A stretch of 64,000 nt of DNA from Odiellus spinosus (GCA_963920705.1 OY987234.1:18619794-18683793); one strand, 5' to 3'. Counted from the first letter of the stretch, positions 37,689 to 50,657 are shown. Numbers and translations are program-made. The notes: generated by a model from the sequence alone, not told the origin.

Positions 37689-40600
37689 CATAGTTCAATT
37701 TAAAATGAATAATGAATAAAACTTTAATGACTTAAACTTTATTCGCATTAATGTACGTCTAGACAAATATTTTAGCCGTTTTAATAATTGCAACTAAAAC
37801 TAAAACAAAGAACAATCGTAAAATAAAGCTCGTGTTAAGCGCAGTCGATTAAAATTAGCCCTATATTTAGAAAATAGTATAGTCGTTTGTATAAACTCTC
37901 TCGACTGAGGAAATAAGGGGAATAAGTTCGCCCCTCGCAATCGATGGTGTTTAAAAAGACTGGTTGTCCGATTGGCTGGCTTCCTTCCCAACCATTTGGG
38001 GGGGAAGGGGTCGCCTTTACCCGCGGTTTTCAGTCCCGGAACTCGGTCGTCCTTCGCTTCAAAATACCGGTACGCGAGCGAGCGCCGTAGATAAGCCTAA
38101 TTGATTTTCCCCATTCCCACTTCAACGCGTTTTCGTTCCGACACGAAACGAGGTTGAATGAAGCAATCGGCGAACTGGGATAAAAGCGAGTTAATGGGAG
38201 GATGAAGAGGAAAAATCCTGAAATCGTTTTAGTAGATTTATTATCCCTAATTAAGCCGAAATGATCCATTAAATCAGACGGGAAAAATAAGAGATAAATA
38301 TAGAATTAATGATTAGGCTTAGCGGATTCGGAATGAATTTAAGGATTTATAATTAAATATTCGAAATAACCCTGTTGCTTCTGTTTAAGAATCTTCGACC
38401 TATAATTAAGGCTCGTGTAAATTCGCCTTATGCCTGATTGGCGCGCTATATGACCCATCGAATGATGTATCCAATCATATCGCGTATTCCAGCGCAATCC
38501 ATACTTGCACTTCTAAAATGATAATCATCTACGCGATTCAATTTAATGTTCCATTAATTCGATGGACCATTATTAATAATGGTAATTAATTTTAGCTTTA
38601 CTATAATTAACTAGATGTTTTTAAATTGTTTTAAAAAACAATTCCCTGGAATGGTATATATTTTCTTTTCAATCTCACTTTAAACGGCCCATTTGGATCT
38701 TCACTTCCTTTGTGGCTTAGACCCTATTCAGGCCAGATTCGTGGATGAAGGACGCGAAACTGCTTCCATACAGCCCCTCTCTCTCGCTCTCTTTTGGTCG
38801 TAAAAGCTCTAAACGCGGGGCAAGTATATAGGAATGGGGTATGGTGGAGGCGAGAGAAACGGTGTCGCCACTTGATGGATGCTGGAATAGCGTGATCCGA
38901 CGACGAATTACACCAAATTTCAGCCAGCCATCTCCCGAGTGTACGCTTCTTTCATCAGGGTTTTGGAGGGAAAAAATGAGCTACTTTTCCAATCTTTGTA
39001 TCCGCGCGTGTATCAAAACCTGGCCCGATTTTTGAGTCATATCGCGGGGAGCCGGTGACTATCGTTCGCTGATTTTTGATTGATTATCAGACTAGGTTAT
39101 CGTATAAATAAGGGGTTTTGAGGCTAATTAATTCAATATGCGTATATTTTTTATCATTTACGATAGAAATAATAACCTCAATATTTCCTCCAATTATTTA
39201 GAGATGATGTCATATATTTTCTGAATTGGATAATTGTCAATTTTAATTCCAATCCTGACTACTAAATATAGGCACATAAATATTTTGATGGTATATTCTG
39301 GTTTGAAACTCAAATTTATGACATAATAGAAGAGGAATACACTATACTAGACAATTGTAGTAAGAGTATGCACAAATCCTCCCTAAGACTAGGTAAACGA
39401 ACCCGTATTCGTGACATATCAACGCGGCGAGCGGGGCTGGGTGGGAGAAATTTCGCAACCTGGGAATTCTCTCCATTAATAGGAAAATAATTTTTCTATT
39501 TCATATCAGTCCGATAGAAATTTCCAAACTATGTATTTAGCAAATTAATTAGTATTAATATACAATTTTAATTAATCCTGGTAGGGTATGAAAGTTATTG
39601 GCAAACTTAATCACAAATTTGAATATAAAAACCATATATATTTCCTTTTAGCGAACTGTTCATATTTATGAATTATTGCGTCTATAAATATGATCTTATT
39701 AACTATTCTTATATGATAAAGTTTGTTGATATACGTTTTCTTTTATTTCCAAATTAATAAAGTCTGTTAGGAATTTTGAATATATTTCTGAAATATATTT
39801 ATATCTTGTTCTTGCCTTTTATCTTTGTCCATGTAGTCTATTATGTTCCGGGTTACTGGAAGAAATTGCTTTGTGTAGTTGGTATAAATGTCTAACTTTA
39901 CGATTCCTGAGAATAACTAACGGAATGGTTTTTTCTTTTGTAATTTTCCGACTAGTTTTTATACGACTTCTATAAATCTTTTTCGTTCTTATAGTTGTTT
40001 TTTCGCGGCATAAATTTCCGTCTTGAGACGTGCTTTTTTCGAGTTTTCCTGGGTCTTTCTTTGGTAACTCTTAAAAACTCTATTGAAATAGTTGGAAGAA
40101 AGTTTTAGAGATCTAAGCAAGGCTAAGGGAACATAGAAGCTCTCTTTCTCTCACTCTCTCGTCTACATATGGATCTGACAGGTTTGCCTTGTTAATTCCA
40201 TTCAAACACGCTATATCCCTTCGCACTTATACGGATATTCTCTTCCAATTTTCGATTTGTCCACTCGCCCCTCCTACTCCTCGGCCAAAAGATAATCATC
40301 TTCAGCTGGAATAATTTAAAACGTTTAAATACTAGCGTGGTCATCTCTATCCCCGATTTTCCAAGCGAAGAGACTGTGTAAAGGGAATATGAAAGAATTT
40401 GTTTCGTATCTTATGATTTCAAAAATAAATTAATTCATTATCTATTTTTATGTTAGATAAAAATGATTCAAGTTCCTTCAACTTTGATCTCTTTCTTTGA
40501 TCATTTCACAGATAGTTAGGATAGTTAGGATTAGACCAAGTTTCTAAACGTAAAAAAAGGGTTAAACCTTACTTTTTTAAAGCTGATTATGCCTTTTTTA

Positions 40601-41736
40601 AGCAGATGACGCTTGGGTCTTTATCAGTTTTGGAAATCTATTGATAATATTCCTAGGTAATTAACGATTTCTATGTATTAAAACATGGCCTTTTAACTCG
40701 AACTTTTCCGTTAATTATTTAAATTAGCCAATTTAATAACGACTGGAAATGATTTCCTATTTTCTAGTTTAAATGATGCTTTAATCGAAATATTTTGTAT
40801 TTAATTAACCAATTTAAGGCGTAATTATTTGATGCTATACTTTCAACGCGAAGAAAAATTCTTTAAATAGGCTTACATTTATTTTTAATTTATCCTCTCT
40901 TTAATAAACATAATAGTTAACGTAATTTTCATCATTTGGTAATCTTTAAGCAATGGGAATTTCGTTTTACTAAGGTCTTTCTTTTTCGGTCGTATTTCGT
41001 GACTGGAAGTAATTTCTACGAACAGGGAAAATGAAGGCAATTGTTTTATTTTTACGTATGTAACTATTCTTTTCCCGACGATTTTTCTCTCTCTTTTTTT
41101 AATAGTTCTTTCTAGTCTTAAATTTACGAACAGAACATTAACGTAATTTGAAAGAATTTCTGTCTCCCATTACTTTTTGCTGGCAAACGCTCGTCCTTTG
41201 GTTGAGTTAGCTCCACTCATTTTTTAAATCACCGTGAACAATAGCTTCGCGGTTAGTAAGAAAGGGGTCTCTCTCGCTCACTCTCACTCTCCGAGTCCAA
41301 TAAAACTTCTTTATATCCACGAAATGAGCTTCTTTTTCTACTCGCTACTTGTCCGCCGCCACTTGTTCCCTAAAAGCGAATTAAGTAATTGCTTTCATGG
41401 ACCTAAATTGTGGTACGAAGGAATTTATCCGTTAACTTATAGGGCTGCAGTTTAGAACCTAATATTGGAGCATTTTATAATTTTCGCGGGAATCTTTTTA
41501 TTTGAATCTTAGAGAGAATGAATGAAATTGTTCGTGTTTAAAACTTTTATAAAGGCCGGTTCACACTGACTAATTCTTCCACTAACTTCGTCGTAGGCAG
41601 TGACGTCTAAGGAACAAGGGGAGCAAGCTTTTTTATATATTTACCAAATTAAGTTTGACCTCTCATTTGAACTTTTCAATCCCGAAGATTAAGGGTATCT
41701 TCAGGGAATACTGATAAATTATTTTTCGACCTATAT
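37689..41736. other. Gene-free unique sequence
   Basis: About 4 kb. GC-rich and CpG-rich at about 37920-38130 and 38730-39060, AT-rich elsewhere. Short frames at 37800-37991, 38030-38269 and 38841-39035 show no domain. Confidence 0.45.
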
Positions 41737-41743
41737 ATAAAGG

Positions 41744-42080
41744 CAGAAGCCGATGAAACCCTCCTTTGAAGTCTACTACTCCAATGTTCCATATAGCGCT
41801 CCTCTCTGTATGGGTAAAATTCCCAATTTTACGAGATCGGAGGGGTCCTACTTCATCCCCCCTGTCTACGGAAAATTGGAAATTCTCTCTCTCCACAAAC
41901 AACGACGTTTTTTGGACGAACTCCAAGGCTGCTAGAGATATTCGCTCGACGAGCTCCCGCTATGAAAACATCTACCGTTAGGAGGCGTACGAATCGCGCC
42001 TTTTGAGAATAACCCATACAGAGAGGGGTAGACAAGACCAGGGAGTAATAGACTTCAAAGGAGGGTTTCATCGGCTTCTG
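41744..42080 (+). mobile_element. MITE family A, copy A3
   Basis: 337 bp with exact 7-bp duplications ATAAAGG (41737-41743 and 42081-42087). Very close to A1 in sequence and orientation. The cluster of overlapping frames on both strands at 41663-42071 comes from this element. Confidence 0.93.
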
Positions 42081-42087
42081 ATAAAGG

Positions 42088-44556
42088 TTTTTAGACTTGA
42101 CTTTCGTAACCTAAGCCTTTGCCTATATTATTTCCATGGTGAAAGCACCTTTATTCCTAGGAAGGAATTGCCATTTCAGTTTCTTCTTCTTCTTATGCTG
42201 GTGCTCACTCGAAAATCTCTGGAGACAGATTATGGAGAACACGCCGGGTCTTTTATATAATGTATAAAAAGGATACTGTCTTTTCGAGAGCCCACAGTCA
42301 GGTCGAACACCCGAAGTATATATATATACCCTCGAGATTTGACGCCATGCACCCAAAGTAGGGCATACAAGAGCGCTATTTTTCACTATTACGTTTGACC
42401 AAGACTCTATAAGAGAAAGTGTCAGCTTAAATAACAACTCCATCCTTGCAATAATATTGTCCCTTCCTCGAAAAGGTTGCCATCTAAGCTACCAAAAATA
42501 GCGCTGTGTGCTGCGTGCGTGGTGGATGTGTTAATTGAATCTTCAAGGGATTATTAACGTTGTTTCTGTGGTATTCGCGTAAATCGATTGAAAAAATATA
42601 GAGAAGGAAAGGACCGGTTTTCGAAAATCTAATTATTTGAAACTCAACTTTCCTAGAAAAGAAAGGAAAAGCCAGGGAGCTTAAAAATGGCCCCAAAAGA
42701 AAGTTATTTAATTAAACTTTTGGTAAAATAAGTCAAGGAAATGTAACAATAATTATTTTAAATTGAAATTATTTTCTTAAACATTCTACTTTTCCATCAC
42801 GTATGAGACAAATTACTTATCCAAGCAGGAGAGTGATAGTTGATTAACAATTTTAGATAAAGTTATGTAAATTATTTTCGAAGGCTTTAATATAATTTCA
42901 ATTACAAAAATATTAATATTTAAAACCATTTTTTCCCTCGAAACGGAGGTAATAATTACTTAATTGGTTCTAGCTTTCAATAGAACGCAATTTTGCGCAA
43001 AAACCAAAGTGCTCGGTTTGGTTTTCCCCAAAATAATCCGACTCTCTCTTTAGCTCTCTTTCTATTTACCCTGTACTCTTATTTCCAACTGGCGCGCTTG
43101 ATAATTACTGTCGAAATAGCTTCAGCGCATTCCTTTTCCACCACCAACGGACGCGGTCAAGTCCTTTTTGTCCTCCTCGCTTCTATCCCGTTGGGGCGAA
43201 TTCTTTTCCGAGAGTTGACGTTGGCCACCGCCTTAAGCCTTCTCTTCTTAAAGCCTGGCCTTCCTTATACCTACAATCGGATATTTTTCTTCCCCCTTCT
43301 ATTATTCTAAATACATTAAGGGGCCTAACGTAATTTAGCCGTCAGTCGCGTTTGCGTGTTTTCGCGGTGGTTGCAGTGGTTTTTATTTTTTTGCCTTCTT
43401 TCTTGACGTTAAGTCCATTTCATCCTTAGTCTTCAACGTGTTGAACCTTAGGTTTCATCCGCCTTCGAGGGAAAAACAAATAATATGGATTAAGAAAGAT
43501 AATCTTTCCGCGTGATAAAATCACCACGTATCTTCTGTTTACATCAAAGGTTTTAAGTTAGTCGCGATCTAAGCTCAAGGTATTTAAAAAAAATTACGTT
43601 TATCCCAAGTATTCTATAGGGAAATCGTGTTTATATTGTACCGTAATCTCCTCTTGAAACGAACTAAATTAGAGTCAGTCTAAGTTTTCATCACGAATTA
43701 TTTTAGACTCCCTCTTATCTCGATACAGTTTTTTTAGGGATAAAGAGCAACTTGTCTTTTTACTCGCTGTATTCTCAAACGTATTCTAAATCTAATAGTA
43801 AGTACCATTATTGTTGTTAGGAAGAGTTCCTTATATCGGTATTATGGCCCAAAACACTTTATCCCATTACGGGCGACCTGGTCGAGCGACTTCATCAATT
43901 TAAACGCGCGATTCTCTATTGTTTCTATACTATAGCTGTACTGTGTATCTTGGAAAGACACGGTTCAGGCGTTTTCCGTTCTCTACGTATCAGGCCAGTA
44001 TCTTTACGCTTTTCTCCGCCTCTTTTCGGGCTCGTTAAAGCGTAAGCTAGGGACTTCTTTGCATAATAGGGGCGAATGCGTGGCGGACGGACCATTTTTC
44101 GATTACTCCATCCATCATGAAATTACAGGGCGTAAGCCTTTGTCGCTGCATGCCCGCTTGGCAAAATAAGACAAGAGGGAACTGTATAAGAAGGGGTCGC
44201 GCCATTAGGGATGAGAGTTTTGGAGGAAAAAAGAAGCAGAGAAAACTTCGCGCGATGAACGTGGTGGTGTAGCTCGTGTCGTGTAGCGTGTCGGGTATAG
44301 TTCGTACCCTTTATCCTAAGCTTACACCGGTTGAATATTTTAGAGTGGAAAGTTCAGATAGCGTTAAAATTTTTATCCTTCACCTTGTGAAACGGGTAGT
44401 ATATAAATTATTCAAATATAAATTTTAATTAGAGTACAAGATAGTGATATTAAATCCCAAACCAAGAAGTGAGCTATTAACATCAAATTATTGTATTGAT
44501 ATAATTTAACAATGTATTCTTCGGCGTCAGATTCCACTACGTCGAAAAATTATTTA
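42088..44556. other. Gene-free unique sequence
   Basis: Contains a CpG-rich block at about 43860-44300. Frames at 42123-42443, 42484-42696 and 42993-43310 are short and unrecognised. Confidence 0.45.
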
Positions 44557-44563
44557 ATTGTAT

Positions 44564-44885
44564 CAGAAGCCGATGAAACCCTCTTTGAAGTCTACTACTC
44601 CAATGTTCCATATAGCGCTCCTCTCTGTATGGGTAAAATTCACAATTTTACGAGTTAGAAGGGGTCCTACTTCATCCCCGCTGTCTACGGAAAATTGGAA
44701 ATTCTCTCTCTCCACAAACGACGACGTTTTTTGGACGAACTCCAAGGCTGCTAGAGATATTCGCTCGACGAGCTCCCGCTCCGAAAACATCTACCGTTAG
44801 GAGGCGTACGGATCGCGCCTTTTGAGAATAACCCATACAAGACCCGGGAGTAATAGACTTCTAAGGAGGGTTTCATCTACTTCTG
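44564..44885 (+). mobile_element. MITE family A, copy A4 (internally deleted)
   Basis: 322 bp with exact 7-bp duplications ATTGTAT (44557-44563 and 44886-44892). About 15 bp are missing near the right terminal repeat, where AGAGAGGGGTAGAC is present in the other copies. The right end reads CATCTACTTCTG instead of CATCGGCTTCTG, as in A2. Confidence 0.92.
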
Positions 44886-44892
44886 ATTGTAT

Positions 44893-45335
44893 TCAATATG
44901 TTTAATTTTTATTCCGCATATAGGCTAGAATTTGTATCATGATAAATCATATTTAATCAAATTATTCATCATTCTTCGCGAGTGTAAAAGGCCTAGGCTT
45001 CAAACTGAATGATATTATTAATAATCTTTCAAAAACATATACTCTAGGAATTCGAGAAATGTTCATTAAATCCTGGAAAAGACTTTCAAAGAAATCAAAA
45101 GAGTGCCTTTGACATATAAAAGAGTTGGGACAGTTTGTAACTCCCAGAGAACACACTAAACACGTGTTTTGTTCCCCGTTTTTCTCTTCTTCGTTCTCAT
45201 AATTTTCTTTTCTTTCCCCTTTTGCACAGTTTTGATTCAAAACTCGCAACAAACGCTTTGTGTTCCTTTATATTAGAAAAGGATTTTTTTTTTTTCGTTT
45301 CATCCATTCTCTGGCGTAGTGATAGGTCACCGAGC
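44893..45335. other. Gene-free spacer
   Basis: Unique sequence ending in a T run near 45284. No gene signal apart from the X-box-like site that follows. Confidence 0.5.
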
Positions 45336-45349
45336 GTCGCTATAGCAAC
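45336..45349 (+). promoter_or_regulatory. RFX X-box-like palindrome
   Basis: GTCGCTATAGCAAC fits the X-box pattern GTNRCY-AT-RGCAAC bound by RFX factors, which in animals mark promoters of ciliary genes. It sits in a short CpG-rich patch followed by a CT microsatellite. No start codon or splice site could be linked to it. Confidence 0.3.
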
Positions 45350-45393
45350 CGTGGTTTTCGTCATCCGTGCCGCATTTTGCTGTTTCCCCGTTT

Positions 45394-45411
45394 TCTCTCT
45401 CTCTCTCTCTC
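45394..45411. repeat. CT microsatellite
   Basis: About nine CT dinucleotides. Confidence 0.85.
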
Positions 45412-45815
45412 CGAATTCCGCGCGACTTCAACTCTCTAGCTTACAAAACTGGAGGGGGTTAAAGGAAAAGTAAATACTAAATTATCGACCCAGAAATGGT
45501 GGAAAACTGAAATTTGTAATTTCGCACTAGCCTCCTTGAAACCGTTTCAAATGTTCAAATCAACCCCAAATTTATTTTTAACGCTTTGATAGGCCAGTTT
45601 AGCGGTTTCCCTATTTAAGTAGCCGTCTCACGTCTCTGCTCCACGTAACATGTGAGCTATGCTCCTAGCTGATACAAAAGAGATTCCACGGGAAAGAGTT
45701 AATTCATTAATTCAGCATTTAAATTAACCATTTTAGCTTATCTTTATTTTACTTAAATTGTAAATGTTTGAGGATAATCGGTTCATCTTCGACGTATTTG
45801 TGGGTGCAAATACCG
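45412..45815. other. Gene-free spacer
   Basis: Unique sequence between the CT repeat and element A5. Nothing recognised. Confidence 0.5.
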
Positions 45816-45822
45816 AAAAAAC

Positions 45823-46159
45823 CAGAAGTAGATGAAACCCTCCTTTGAAGTCTTCTACTCCAATGTTCCATATAGCGCTCCTCTCTGTATTTGTAAAATT
45901 CCCAATTTTACGAGTTAGAAAGGGTCCTACTTCATCCCCCCTGTCTACGGAAAATTGTAAATTCTCTCTCTCCACAAACGACGACGTTTTTTGGACGAAC
46001 TCCAAGGCTGCTAGAGATATTCGCTCGACGAGCTCCCCCTATGAAAACATCTACCGTTAGGAGGCGTACGAATCGCGCCTTTTGAGAATAACCCATACAG
46101 AGAGGGGTAGACAAGACCCGGGAGTAATAGACTTCAAAGGAGGGTTTCATCGGCTTCTG
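45823..46159 (+). mobile_element. MITE family A, copy A5
   Basis: 337 bp. The flanks read AAAAAAC (45816-45822) and AAAAACA (46160-46166), a 7-bp duplication that has probably lost or gained one A. Same orientation as A1, A3 and A4. Frames on both strands at 45733-46225 derive from it. Confidence 0.9.
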
Positions 46160-46166
46160 AAAAACA

Positions 46167-47037
46167 TATTTTGCTAACACCGAGGTTTCAGTATTGACGT
46201 TCCCTTGAAAATTCTCAGCACACACTTATAAAACGTTTTCTAGTTCCCGAAGATTACCTCATTGACTTTTAGAGTTGGAATGGAGTGTGTTGACGAAGGC
46301 GCGCTCTATTTCCGCCTCCTATACTCCTGTCTTTCCAGAATTCCACCTATATATTTGTAGTTCATTCGCCCTCTTGCCTAGTGGCGTCTCTCGACTCTCG
46401 CTTTGACAATATTTGGTAGCAGCGCCGGCTTTAAGTAACGGAATTTTGAGGCCATATCGCGATTCATCGAAGCGATAAGCGAAACCTGTCGAACACGAAA
46501 CACGAGCTTCGTTCCCATTCGATCGATATTTATATATATATATGTATATACTACGACGGATCCGAATCCGATATTAATTTCACGCGTATTGTATATCGTA
46601 TATAGCCTATACTCAACTACAACTTTGAAAGGGACCAATGTTGCACCTAAAAACGGATTTTTCTATTAAAATTTAAGTTCATTCCTAGCTTGAAATCGTT
46701 AGTTTGACTTATATGGAATAAGGAAAGGATTAGAAAATGTACTTTAACTAATACTAGGAGCATTTTGACGCGTTAATTAATACCGCAAAACTAATTTATT
46801 CAAAAGATAACAAATGGTTTTGGGCCTGTGTTTGGAATGTAAACGTATCGTTTTGATATTTAGTAGGATTTTTGTAGAAATTTGGAATTTGATAGGGTTT
46901 CGTACCAAATATTAAAATTTCATTATATTTTTCTTGGGTTGGATTACGAGACTGAGATTTTTTTTATTATTTTATTACAAAAGGAGGATTTTTGTTTTAT
47001 TACAAAATATGGAGGATTTGTGGTATTTAGAGATGAA
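46167..47037. other. Gene-free spacer
   Basis: Unique sequence with a TA-rich microsatellite at about 46526-46550. The minus-strand frame 46378-46638 has no recognisable domain. AT-rich towards the array that follows. Confidence 0.5.
46526..46550. repeat. TA microsatellite
   Basis: Short imperfect TA run. Confidence 0.75.
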
Positions 47038-47760
47038 AACACATTTCTGTTATTTTAAGATCTATGGGAAGATATTTATGATATTTTGATATCTATGGGA
47101 AGATATTTATGATATTTTGATATCTATGGGAAGATATTTATGATATTTTGATATCTATGGGAAGATATTTATGATATTTTGATATCTATGGGAAGATATT
47201 TATGATATTTTGATATCTATGGGAAGATATTTATGATATTTTTATATCTATGGGAAGATATTTATGATATTTTGATATCTATGGGAAGATATTTGTGATA
47301 TTTTGATATCTATGGGAAGATATTTATGATATTTTGATATCTATGGGAAGATATTTATGATATTTTGATATCTATGGGAAGATATTTATGATATTTTGAT
47401 ATCTATGGGAAGATATTTATGATATTTTGATATCTATGGGGAGATATTTATGATATTTTGATATCTATGGGAAGATATTTATGATATTTTGATATCTATG
47501 GGAAGATATTTATGATATTTTGATATCTATGGGAAGATATTTATGATATTTTGATATCTATGGGGAGATATTTATGATATTTTGATATCTATGGGGAGAT
47601 ATTTATGATATTTTGATATCTATGGGGAGATATTTATGATATTTTGATATCTGTGGGAAGATATTTATGATATTTTGATATCTATGGGAAGATATTTATG
47701 ATATTTTAAGATAGATGAAACACATTTGTGGTTTTTGGAGATATATGAAAAGATTTTATG
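47038..47760 (+). repeat. 31-bp tandem array
   Basis: 21 units of 31 bp starting at TCTATGGGAAG, from 47061 to 47681 in exact 31-bp steps, each reading on through GATATTTATGATATTTTGATA. The units are nearly identical; the commonest variant is GGGAAG to GGGGAG, grouped in neighbouring units in the second half. Diverged 31-bp units (containing GAAAACACATTT-type sequence) flank the array on both sides, the usual decay at array edges. The unit has no long coding potential. Confidence 0.95.
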
Positions 47761-48658
47761 AATTACTTTAAATCAAAATTGTGGTTTTGAGATGAATTTG
47801 ACCCCACTGTCATATATGAAATCAATAGCTGATATAACCATAAATTTCGACAATTTCTAACCTCTTTCTTTGGCGTATATTATAGCGAACCCTAGGGCTA
47901 AATTACCTTCTCGTTCTTATAACGCATACTGCCCCATAATACATTTTTTTTTTCCAAAGTCGTAACATATATTCTTTCCAGAAATATCTTTAATTCTTCA
48001 TATATTTTTTTTTCTCGCCTGAGGCATCAGATGAGAAGAAAAAAAATTCCACCCATAAGAAACTGCGGGAAAATTTCTTCCCCTGGGGAAGAGGTTATGG
48101 TCGCACCCTCCCCCCACACCCGAAAAAAATATAAAAATCATCTAGGATAGCGCTGCGAGAAGAGACAGGAGAGGAAGGTTGACAAAGAACGTCATTACCG
48201 TCAACTACGAGTGTTTCGGCTTCCTCTCACCCTCTCATCTAGTTCCCCCATCCCCCTTATCCAAGCCAGAAGCCGTGATAAATGGTACTGGCTTTTCGCT
48301 TTATTCTCACCCACCCAGGCCCGTTCCCGTGCCGTTACATAACCCTCCTAACGCTACATCCATTTCTTATATTTTGCCTTACTGGACCATCCTACTTTCG
48401 AAAAGCATCCCGCTATTCGTAAATTGTCAGATTCAGTTGGGATTTTCAGCACACACGATCATATTCTTTCGCCACTATCCTGTGTAGAAATGAAATATGG
48501 TTGAAAGAGTCTTACTTCGATCGTGCTAAAAAACCAAGACCGATTTAGGTTTGTGGTCCACCGTAATGTCCAAGTAAAGCCAGCGTTTTGCAATGCTATT
48601 CGTTTCATAGCAACGCTGAAGCCTGCGTTACGTTGACCTTAATTACATTGACTTTAGC
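47761..48658. other. Gene-free spacer
   Basis: Contains a C-rich patch at about 48100-48130 and an open frame of 102 aa (48179-48487) that is proline- and serine-rich with no known domain; it is not called. Confidence 0.45.
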
Positions 48659-48693
48659 TATAAAAGGTATTGAACCTATACATGATATCAGTG
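48659..48693 (+). promoter_or_regulatory. Candidate core promoter (TATA + initiator)
   Basis: A consensus TATAAAAG box (48659-48666) is followed by TCAGTG (48688-48693). The putative start A at 48690 lies 31 nt from the first T, the canonical spacing. The initiator matches TCAKTY except the last base. About 320 bp downstream is an 80-codon open frame (49012-49254) that runs into the left arm of the 323-bp inverted repeat; a stop-terminated two-codon frame precedes it. Confidence 0.33.
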
Positions 48694-49182
48694 CAAAATA
48701 TTTGAAGCAATACCTACAAAGCTGTAACACACGCTCTTATTTTATACCATTTCATTGTCTCAATTTACAATGTTATAGTCGAAGAATTTATCCAGCTAAA
48801 AAATATTGAAGCCAATTTTATAATATTGCTGAAATCTCAGAGTGATTTTGTCTTTTGACCGAAAAGGTACTTGGAAACATACCACTTATCCGCTGTATAT
48901 TCAGAATCAGTTTTGTTTGGTTAAGCTTCATAACGAAACCTTTACTGTAATTTAAATTTATTTTGACTGTAGTGTAGCTTCTATAGAAAAGGGAGATATA
49001 AGATTAATTTCATGCCTTGGCAAAATTTGTTTGTCCATCTGGGAAGTATTTCTGAAAGCTCAATAAACACTGGGATTAGAGGTATAAATATACGTGTTAA
49101 TCCATGTAATGAATTTCGAAGGTGGAGATTTACTAACGCTAAGAGGTTTAGGTTTATACCAACAATGCCTGGAGCCTTTTAT
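48694..49182. other. Gene-free or hypothetical transcribed stretch
   Basis: Unique sequence between the promoter-like pair and the inverted repeat. It contains the start of an 80-codon frame at 49012 with several cysteines near its C-terminus. The frame is not recognised and its last third lies inside repeated DNA. Confidence 0.35.
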
Positions 49183-50657
49183 ATATTATATCAAAAATGT
49201 CTTTGCGAACAAAGACCCAGAAGGACATGTTATGGCCTTGAATGTCTGAAGTGACAGATATTTAATTTTCTTTTAAAACATTAAATTTAAATACAATTAA
49301 ATTTTCTTTTAAAACATGAAATTTAAATACAATTAGATTTTCTTTTAAAACGAAATTTAAATATAATCACAATCTGGCACGATTTAGAGTTTCAAATTTC
49401 AATACAACTGATTTTATTCACTCGGAAATATTTAAGAAAAACATAACAGACGATTTTCTCCCATTGACGCTTAACATTAAATTTCGCTTGATTATTTTTC
49501 AGGGAAAACGTGTATTGAACTGTTATTTTTCAGTATAACGCGAGTCCACTTTATGTTTTCTTAGTTTAACCCGAATTTCCACGACTCGCAATTGAACGGA
49601 TCGTTAAAAATACTCGCCGGTTTATTGGAATGGGTATATGATAAAGGGAAATGTGTTTTTTAAAGCCCGTTTAAAGTCACCTTCTTTTCTAACTTAGCAG
49701 ACGACGCAAACCATAACAATTTGTACTTTCAAAGCTATATTGCGCGCGCGAGGGAAGAGAATTTCAAAGCGACGAATTTTAGAGCGGATAAGGTTTTTAA
49801 ATAAATTGTAATACTTTCATTTTTCTTTTCATTAAAACCGTACAATTAAAATGATGATTTCCATAAGGGACCACTAATTAGTTATTAGGAGTTATAAAAA
49901 AAAACATTATCCATGGATTAGGTTTGTTCGTTTGCAATCCAAATTAAAAATTAAAATATGGGGAATTTTTATTCCCTTTAAATTCCTCGTATAAGCATCC
50001 GTAAGCTAACATGAACGAATTGCCTCGACTAAAGTCGAGGAGTTGTAATAAAACATTATCCATGGATTAGGTTTGTTCGTTTGCAACCTAGATTAAAAAT
50101 TAAAATATGGGGAATTTTTTTCCCTTTAAATTCCTTGATAAGCATTCATAAGCTAACATGAACGAATTGCCTCGACTAAAGTCGAAGAGTTATAATAAAG
50201 CATTATCCATAGAAAACATTATCCAACTAAGGTATGAGATCAGATCATAGAACTTTGAGTCTATGCCTAAAGCCAAAGCTAAATTAAGTATATTTTTCTA
50301 TCGAACGAAAAGTTTCGTTTTGTTTGACACGTAATCCCTGAAAAATAATCAAGCGAAATTTAATGTTAAGCGTCAATGGGAGAAAATCGTCTGTTATGTT
50401 TTTCTTAAATATTTCCGAGTGAATAAAATCAGTTGTATTGAAATTTGAAACTCTAAATCGTGCCAGATTGTGATTATATTTAAATTTCGTTTTAAAAGAA
50501 AATCTAATTGTATTTAAATTTCATGTTTTAAAAGAAAATTTAATTGTATTTAAATTTAATGTTTTAAAAGAAAATTAAATATCTGTCACTTCAGACATTC
50601 AAGGCCATAACATGTCCTTCTGGGTCTTTGTTCGCAAAGACATTTTTGATATAATAT
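49183..50657. repeat. Large inverted repeat with identical 323-bp arms
   Basis: Arms at 49183-49505 and 50335-50657 read as exact inverse copies over 323 bp, with an 829-bp spacer. Each arm holds three short copies of an AATTTAAATACAATTA-type motif next to TTTTCTTTTAAAAC. The spacer contains a tandem duplication of about 150 bp (about 49895-50043 and 50044-50192). No target duplication could be defined. Full identity implies recent formation or gene conversion. It could be a foldback-type element or a duplicative rearrangement. Confidence 0.9.
49895..50192 (+). repeat. ~150-bp tandem duplication inside the inverted-repeat spacer
   Basis: Two copies containing ACATTATCCATGGATTAGG, TATGGGGAATTTTT and GAATTGCCTCGACTAAAGTC, with small differences. 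A third fragment of the start (GCATTATCCAT) follows at about 50199. Confidence 0.85.

Noticed and set aside
41663..42260. Several overlapping frames on both strands with recurring peptides
   Set aside because: The same peptides recur at 8.9, 33.7, 44.6 and 45.8 kb because they are translations of MITE family A copies.
47061..47711. CRISPR-like regular repeats
   Set aside because: The units are contiguous with no unique spacers, so this is a tandem array in a eukaryotic context.
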